Positions 1-3,839 of a stretch of DNA of 10,623 nucleotides are shown here, one piece after another. Source of the DNA: Acidimicrobiia bacterium. GTDB taxonomy: Bacteria; Actinomycetota; Acidimicrobiia; IMCC26256; BP-133. Below the pieces are notes generated by a model, which was not told the DNA's origin, ran no database searches, and was given only the letters and a program-made list of their open reading frames with translations. Each line of letters opens with the position of its first letter. The stretch's first letter is position 1. The stretch spans positions 1-10,623 of the forward strand of contig JAICYE010000038.1 in assembly GCA_025934385.1 (NCBI GenBank), in the 5' to 3' direction. The translations under genes were made by a program, and so were the position numbers.

Positions 1-851
1 CGGGGCTGTGGCCCGCCGAGCGCGGCCAGCAGCCGCCCGGCCAGCACCTGGTCGCCGGTGGCGGCCATGCGGGTGAGGGCCTTCACCCGGGGGGCGGGGA
101 GCGGCTCGAGCGGCGGGCCGAGGCCGCCGGCGTGGGCGGCCACCGACCGGGCCAGAGCGACGCGCTCGTCGATCTCCCGGCGGACCTTCCCGTAGAGCGG
201 CGAGCCCTCCACCACCCCGGAGGTCCGCAGGAGGGCGTCGGCCCGGTCGGCCAGCCCGTCGATGTCGGGCGGCGGCGCATCGGGCGGTCGGGGGGCGTCG
301 AGCTCGGCCAGGAAGCCCGCCAGCTCGCCGTTGACCGCCTTGACCACCGCCTGGGCCTTGGTCACCTGGGACAGCACCGGCACGGTGGTGGCCAGGGCGC
401 CGAGCCGCTGGCGGTCCTCGGTGAAGCGGCGGGCCCGGATCTCCGAGCCGAGGTTGGGCGGCCGCCCCCCGGGCAGGATGGCCACCATCACCTCCTCCGG
501 CAGCGGCTTGCCGCCGGATCCGGCGGCCGCGGGGCTTCGGGGCTGTCCCCCGGAGGCGAACCACAGCTGCTGGGGCGGGAGGCCGACGACGGCCGTCAAC
601 CACCAGTCGACCAGGGCGGCGAGGCCGGGATCGACCGACAGGAGCTCGGCCGCCAGCTGACCGAGGCGGGCCTCCAGCGGCCGGAGGGCGGCGTCCGGCA
701 GGCGCTGGGCGAGGCCCCAGACGATGAGGTCGTGGAGAAGGCCGGCGGCTGAGCGGAGGTCAGGCGGCGTGGCCGCCACGCCGCCCACCGGCCCACCCAG
801 GAGGGCGGCGGCCCGCCCGGCGGCGGAGGGTTCGTTCCCGTCGGCAGCCAT
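1..851 (-). CDS. Hypothetical protein, 3' end outside window
   Basis: An open frame of about 283 codons runs from ATG at 851 to the left edge with no stop, so the C-terminus is missing. An in-frame TAG lies 15 bases upstream of the ATG, so 851 is the first possible start; no good Shine-Dalgarno precedes it. The product is rich in Ala, Leu, Pro and Gly, has no cysteine in the visible part, no signal peptide and no membrane segment. It looks mostly helical, with a Pro-rich linker near residues 197-205 (APRPPDAPPPD). A stretch near residues 89-102 (VVGLPPQQLWFASG) is the most distinctive. I do not recognise the family. Third codon positions are mostly G or C, which supports real coding. It lies 46 bases after the PH-domain gene on the same strand and may be its operon partner. 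Function unknown. Confidence 0.75.
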   Translation of the reverse strand, partial: MAADGNEPSAAGRAAALLGGPVGGVAATPPDLRSAAGLLHDLIVWGLAQRLPDAALRPLEARLGQLAAELLSVDPGLAALVDWWLTAVVGLPPQQLWFASGGQPRSPAAAGSGGKPLPEEVMVAILPGGRPPNLGSEIRARRFTEDRQRLGALATTVPVLSQVTKAQAVVKAVNGELAGFLAELDAPRPPDAPPPDIDGLADRADALLRTSGVVEGSPLYGKVRREIDERVALARSVAAHAGGLGPPLEPLPAPRVKALTRMAATGDQVLAGRLLAALGGPQP

Positions 852-897
852 CAGGGCCTGACGCTACATCGGGTGCCCCGACGACCGGTCCGCAGCG

Positions 898-1641
898 TCA
901 GTCGCCGAACGGGTCCCCGCCATAATCGGGGAAGGGGATCGACGGCAGGCCGGGAACGGTGACAGCGTCGTCGTGGCCGGGCCGGGGCGACCTCGGCCCC
1001 CGGCGGCCGCCGGGGCCGGGCCCGGCGTCGTCGGGCTTCATCCACGGCGGCACCGTCTTCCCCTGCTTCGCCTGGACCATCTCGGTGACGACCCGGTGGA
1101 ACCGGTGGGGGTCGCGCAGGTCGGTCACCGCCTTGAACCCCGACGCCTCGTTGGCCGACTCGATGCGGACGGTCGCGTAGCCCAGGATGCGCCCGGCCAG
1201 CGTCTGGATGAGCAGCACGTCGGTCACCTTCGACCACGGGATCCAGGCCAGTTGGCGCTTGACGACGCCCCAGGAGCGGATGAGCCGGAAGTCGGTGAGG
1301 GCGTAGCGGGTGTACCAGGCCTGGAGCCGGCGGATGACCAGCGTGGTGGCGACCACGCCGATGACCATGGTGCCGAGGATGGCGGCGATCGTGCCCCCGC
1401 CGTTGCCGACCGCGAAGCCGGTCACCAGGGCGATGACGACGATGATGAGGATCTCGTTGCTGGCCTCGAGCAGGAAGGCCGACGTCGCCGGCTCATCGAC
1501 GAGGATGAAGACCTCGTCGTGGGTCAGGTACGACTGCAGGACCTCATCGGGGGTCGGAAGGATCCGTGAGAGAACCGGGTGGCGCCGGGACGGCCCGGCC
1601 CCCCGCCTAGTGACGCCCGAAGCCCGCGAGGAACTCCGCAC
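898..1641 (-). CDS. Membrane protein with bacterial PH domain (DUF304-like)
   Basis: A 247-residue protein. A hydrophilic N-terminal region (about 1-60) leads to two adjacent membrane segments, near residues 62-80 (NEILIIVVIALVTGFAVG) and 83-105. A bacterial pleckstrin-homology-like domain follows (about 108-190), recognised by the pattern WYTRYALTDFRLIRSWGVV, then IPWSKVTDV and GYATVRIESA. The two-TM plus PH layout is typical of the bPH2 (DUF304/YdbS-like) family. These are membrane proteins of mostly unknown function, some tied to envelope stress. The tail (about 195-247) is Pro/Gly/Arg/Asp-rich and probably disordered. The start is the GTG at 1641: it is the only usable start before the conserved region, has no clear Shine-Dalgarno, and overlaps the preceding 60-residue gene by 35 bases, which suggests translational coupling. 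Family call good; exact start less sure. Confidence 0.85.
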   Translation of the reverse strand: MRSSSRASGVTRRGAGPSRRHPVLSRILPTPDEVLQSYLTHDEVFILVDEPATSAFLLEASNEILIIVVIALVTGFAVGNGGGTIAAILGTMVIGVVATTLVIRRLQAWYTRYALTDFRLIRSWGVVKRQLAWIPWSKVTDVLLIQTLAGRILGYATVRIESANEASGFKAVTDLRDPHRFHRVVTEMVQAKQGKTVPPWMKPDDAGPGPGGRRGPRSPRPGHDDAVTVPGLPSIPFPDYGGDPFGD

Positions 1642-1789
1642 CGCTGTGGATGACGTTCGTCACGAGATGGCCGATGTCGCCGAGGAACGGCCCGATGGCG
1701 TCGGAGGCGCCGCGAGGGTCGCGGTAGATGAAGACGACGACGAATGCAATCGTGAGCCAGACGAACCATTGACGCAGATTGATTGCCAC
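1607..1789 (-). CDS. Small single-pass membrane protein (60 aa)
   Basis: The frame is open up to 1927, but the coding start is best placed at a GTG at 1789, ten bases after a GGGAGG-type ribosome site. A GTG at 1795 is a second choice. The product begins MAINLRQWFVW and has one membrane segment (about residues 7-22, QWFVWLTIAFVVVFIY). A short amphipathic C-terminal part follows (RDPRGASDAIGPFLGDIGHLVTN and on). There is no cysteine and no recognised domain. Its 3' end overlaps the start of the PH-domain membrane gene by 35 bases, so the two are probably made together and may act together in the membrane. A promoter-like pair lies 54-82 bases upstream. Function unknown. Confidence 0.65.
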   Translation of the reverse strand: MAINLRQWFVWLTIAFVVVFIYRDPRGASDAIGPFLGDIGHLVTNVIHSGAEFLAGFGRH

Positions 1790-1799
1790 CTTCACCACA

Positions 1800-1805
1800 C
1801 CTCCC
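1800..1805 (-). promoter_or_regulatory. Ribosome binding site GGGAGG setting the start of the 60-aa gene
   Basis: On the minus strand GGGAGG lies 10 bases before the GTG at 1789, 4 before a GTG at 1795 and 1 before a GTG at 1798. This excludes the longer upstream frame beginning at 1927 as the likely start. Confidence 0.55.
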
Positions 1806-1842
1806 GCGCCGACGCCCCTGCTCGGCTTTCCGCCTGGGGGAG

Positions 1843-1871
1843 ACTCTACCCGTATCGGCGATCGGGGGCAA
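1843..1871 (-). promoter_or_regulatory. Candidate promoter for the 60-aa / PH-domain gene pair
   Basis: Reading the minus strand, TTGCCC (1871-1866) and TAGAGT (1848-1843) are separated by exactly 17 bases. These fit a housekeeping-type -35 and a TANNNT -10. Transcription would begin near 1836, giving a leader of roughly 47 bases to the GTG at 1789. It lies in the only gene-free stretch upstream of the pair (1790-1993). Motif-based prediction only. Confidence 0.45.
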
Positions 1872-1982
1872 CCTGCACATCTGTGGACAGAGCCCTCATT
1901 GCGTCGCCAGTCCCACAGAAGTGGCACAACACTGGCGAAACTGGATCACAAGGGTGACTGCGCCCCCGCTGGTGGCAGCTGG

Positions 1983-2000
1983 AAAACCGCTGGTCAGCGG
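1983..2000 (-). terminator. Weak intrinsic-terminator-like hairpin at the end of the exporter gene
   Basis: On the minus strand CCGCTGACCAGCGG (2000-1987) folds into a 5-bp GC stem with a 4-base loop and is followed at once by TTTT (1986-1983). The exporter stop codon TGA (1996-1994) lies inside the hairpin. The stem is short and the U run is only four bases, so it may be weak. The rest of 1790-1993 holds the promoter-like pair and ribosome site of the next gene and nothing else I recognise. Confidence 0.35.
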
Positions 2001-3067
2001 CCGTGGCCGGCCAGCTGCGCCGGTTCCGAGACCGGCTCGGCGTCCGGTTCGGCCTCCCGGGCGGCGGCGAGCGGAATCACGGGCCCCCCGGTTCCGTTCT
2101 GCGGTCCGCCGGTGGGGACGAGGTCGCCCTCGGCACGCTCGACGGCCGGCGGCCAGCCCCGGCGGAGCCCGCCGGTCGCCCGGACGAAGTGCCAGAACAG
2201 CGGCCCGACGACGACGCAGGCGCCGAGGAAGACGGCCAGCGGCACGTTCCCCATGTTGAGGAGCTTGAGGGCCGAGGCGGTGAGCACGAAGGCCAGCGCC
2301 CGGCGGATCACCCGGCCGGGGGCGACGGCCGACACCCGGGCGCCGATGTAGACGCCGGGGACGCTGCCGATCAGCAGCGAGGCGGTGAGACCGAACTTGA
2401 AGTCGCCGAAGAGGATGTGGCCCAGCGCCGCCGCCGCCACCAGGGGGACGGCCTGGATCAGGTCGGTCCCGACGAGCTCGGAGGCCTTGAGTTGGGGGTA
2501 GAGCAGCAGCAGCATCACGATGATCAGCGAGCCGGAGCCGACCGAGGTCATGCCCACGAGCAGCCCGCCGGCGATGCCGACCAGCAGTGTGGGCAGGGGC
2601 CGGATGCGCACCTCGGGGGCATGGTCGGCCACGCCGGCGGGGTCGGCGACCAGCCGGCCCTTGAGCGCCCGGCGCCGCACGTCGAGGAGGGCCCGCACGA
2701 TCATCGTCCCCACGGCCAGGAGCAGGGCGACCCCCAGGGCGATCTTGATGTTGTTCTGGACGCCGGGGCCGTTGCCCAGCCGGCGCAGGATGAGCACCCC
2801 GATGAAGGCCGAGGGCATCGACCCCGCCACCAGCCATCCGACCAGGCGCTTGTTGACCGTCCCCCGCCGGAGGTGGACGGCGCCGCCGATCGGCTTCATC
2901 ACCACCGCGGCCACCAGGTCGCTCGACACCGCCGCCAGGGGTTGCACCTTGAACAGGAGGACCAGGATCGGCGTCATGAGGGCGCCGCCGCCCATCCCCG
3001 TCAGCCCGACGGTGAAACCCACGATCAGCCCGGCCAGGGCGACGTAACCGTCGAGGTTGTGGAGCAT
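1994..3067 (-). CDS. TauE/SafE-family sulfite/organosulfur exporter-like permease
   Basis: A 357-residue polytopic membrane protein. The family moves small anions such as sulfite, sulfoacetate or other C2-sulfur compounds across the cytoplasmic membrane. The duplicated family signature is visible: LIVGFTVGLTGMGGGALMTPIL near residues 14-35 and GIAGGLLVGMTSVGSGSLI near residues 160-185, each opening a half of about four membrane segments. A longer hydrophilic loop (about 128-158, rich in Arg) joins the halves. A hydrophilic tail of about 55 residues (from about 302) makes it longer than the usual 250-300. The ATG at 3067 has GGGAGG five bases upstream. An Rrf2 regulator lies upstream on the same strand, across an intergenic dyad. 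The true substrate cannot be read from sequence; a sulfur anion is inferred from family. Confidence 0.9.
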   Translation of the reverse strand: MLHNLDGYVALAGLIVGFTVGLTGMGGGALMTPILVLLFKVQPLAAVSSDLVAAVVMKPIGGAVHLRRGTVNKRLVGWLVAGSMPSAFIGVLILRRLGNGPGVQNNIKIALGVALLLAVGTMIVRALLDVRRRALKGRLVADPAGVADHAPEVRIRPLPTLLVGIAGGLLVGMTSVGSGSLIIVMLLLLYPQLKASELVGTDLIQAVPLVAAAALGHILFGDFKFGLTASLLIGSVPGVYIGARVSAVAPGRVIRRALAFVLTASALKLLNMGNVPLAVFLGACVVVGPLFWHFVRATGGLRRGWPPAVERAEGDLVPTGGPQNGTGGPVIPLAAAREAEPDAEPVSEPAQLAGHGR

Positions 3068-3110
3068 GCGGGCCTCCCGGGGGTCCGAAGCACCGCCCCG
3101 GCCCTACCAC

Positions 3111-3144
3111 CTTGTTGATTATCTTAACTCAGATGATCGACAAG
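3111..3144. promoter_or_regulatory. 13-bp near-perfect dyad, candidate operator/promoter of the exporter gene
   Basis: Left arm CTTGTTGATTATC (3111-3123), 8-base centre TTAACTCA, right arm GATGATCGACAAG (3132-3144); 11 of 13 positions are complementary. On the minus strand it contains a -10-like GATAAT (3123-3118), about 50 bases before the exporter ATG. TTGTCG lies upstream (3143-3138), but its 14-base spacing is too short for a standard promoter. A dyad overlapping a -10 is the usual layout for a repressor site, and the Rrf2 protein made next door is the obvious candidate ligand. In a plus-strand RNA the two mismatches become G-U pairs, so it would also fold as a full 13-bp hairpin. Role inferred. 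Confidence 0.5.
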
Positions 3145-3155
3145 GAGGCTAAAGG

Positions 3156-3290
3156 ATGGCTGGGCGGCAGGGAAGAGTGGGCTGGGAGAATTTTCGGCGC
3201 TACCGCCGCCGGTTCCCCCTCCGAGGGCACGATTTCTCGACTAAGTCGACCGATTTAGGCGTAAGACTCGCCCGGGTGTGTGCCGGTTAG
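3156..3290 (+). CDS. Possible small ORF (44 aa) behind a strong ribosome site
   Basis: ATG at 3156 is preceded by AAGGAGG (3142-3148) with a 7-base spacer, the best Shine-Dalgarno on the plus strand in this part of the window. The frame closes at TAG 3288-3290, overlapping the last bases of the Rrf2 gene on the other strand. The peptide starts MAGRQGRVGWENF, is very basic (Arg-rich centre, YRRRF), and ends RLARVCAG with one cysteine. Against it: third-position GC is only about two thirds, below the neighbouring genes; no clear plus-strand promoter is visible; and no plus-strand gene follows that it could lead. It could be a small protein, part of an antisense RNA, or chance. I do not recognise it. 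Confidence 0.25.
   Translation: MAGRQGRVGWENFRRYRRRFPLRGHDFSTKSTDLGVRLARVCAG
3237..3258. promoter_or_regulatory. Second small dyad in the Rrf2/exporter intergenic region
   Basis: TCGACT-A-AGTCGA (3237-3249) is a perfect 6-bp inverted repeat around one base. Overlapping it, CTAAGTC (3241-3247) and GATTTAG (3252-3258) form a second arm pair with one mismatch and a 4-base centre. It lies 29-50 bases after the Rrf2 stop and has no T run, so it is a poor terminator. It could be a second protein binding site. The remainder of 3145-3236 shows no other motif beyond the small plus-strand ORF. Confidence 0.3.
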
Positions 3291-3754
3291 GTCTGGTACG
3301 TGCGGACGTCGGCCTCGTACTCGGCGGCCAGCTTCTGCACCCGGTCGGGCAGTTCGCCATGGGCCAGGTCGGCCAGGTTGACGACCTCGAGCACCGAGCG
3401 GAGGCTCGTCCGCACCGCCATCCACACCTCTCGGAGGTGCTCGGCCGGCCCGGGGTACGCCAGGGCGGCGAGGCTGGTGTCGTGGACGTTGGCCAGCGGC
3501 CCGTCGATGGCCCGGATCACGTCGGCCAGCGCGATCTCCTCGGCCGGACGGGCCAGCCAGTAGCCGCCCTCGGCGCCCCGCTGGCTGCGGAGGAGGTGGG
3601 CCCGCTTGAGGTCGGAGAGGATGCCGAGCAGGAACTTGAGCGGGATGTCCTGGGCCCGGGCGATGGTGTCGGCCTTCACCGGTTCGACGGACGAGACGGC
3701 GGCCAGCTGCACCATCGCCCGGACGGCGTAATCGACCTTCACCGAGATGCGCAC
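3287..3754 (-). CDS. Rrf2-family transcriptional regulator without Fe-S cysteines
   Basis: A 155-residue DNA-binding protein of the Rrf2 (IscR/NsrR/CymR) family. The N-terminus MRISVKVDYAVRAMVQLA is the classic family opening. The winged helix-turn-helix spans about residues 5-60. It is followed by the family wing RGAEGGYWLARPAEEIALADVIRAIDGP (about 60-87) and a helical dimerisation part. The start is the GTG at 3754, chosen because it gives the canonical N-terminus; the upstream GAGG is only two bases away. Unlike IscR, NsrR or RsrR, the protein contains no cysteine, so the usual three-cysteine cluster cannot form; it may sense by another route, as CymR does through a partner protein. With an anion exporter downstream, control of sulfur-compound efflux is a reasonable guess. 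Family certain, ligand unknown. Confidence 0.93.
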   Translation of the reverse strand: MRISVKVDYAVRAMVQLAAVSSVEPVKADTIARAQDIPLKFLLGILSDLKRAHLLRSQRGAEGGYWLARPAEEIALADVIRAIDGPLANVHDTSLAALAYPGPAEHLREVWMAVRTSLRSVLEVVNLADLAHGELPDRVQKLAAEYEADVRTYQT

Positions 3755-3839
3755 GTCCTCAGTCTGTCGCAGTCGTGACCCCGGTGGGCGCACCCGGCGG
3801 CCGGCGGCCCCCCGCACGGCCGGCGTCGGCGGCTTCGGG

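Noticed and set aside
132..752. A plus-strand 206-codon frame opposite the left-edge gene
   Set aside because: Its composition (Gly, Gln, Arg, Asp, Leu) is typical of the complement of an Ala/Leu/Pro-rich gene, and the minus frame runs unbroken for the whole stretch. Since the minus protein is unrecognised, this is the least certain of the antisense rejections.
1779..2351. Plus-strand frames across the intergenic region and exporter 3' end
   Set aside because: No ribosome site; the peptides are Arg/Pro/Ser-rich and unlike any family; most of the length is antisense to the exporter.
2003..3118. A plus-strand 371-codon frame opposite the exporter
   Set aside because: The product is Gly/Asp/His/Gln/Glu-rich without domains, and the minus strand encodes a clear TauE-type permease.
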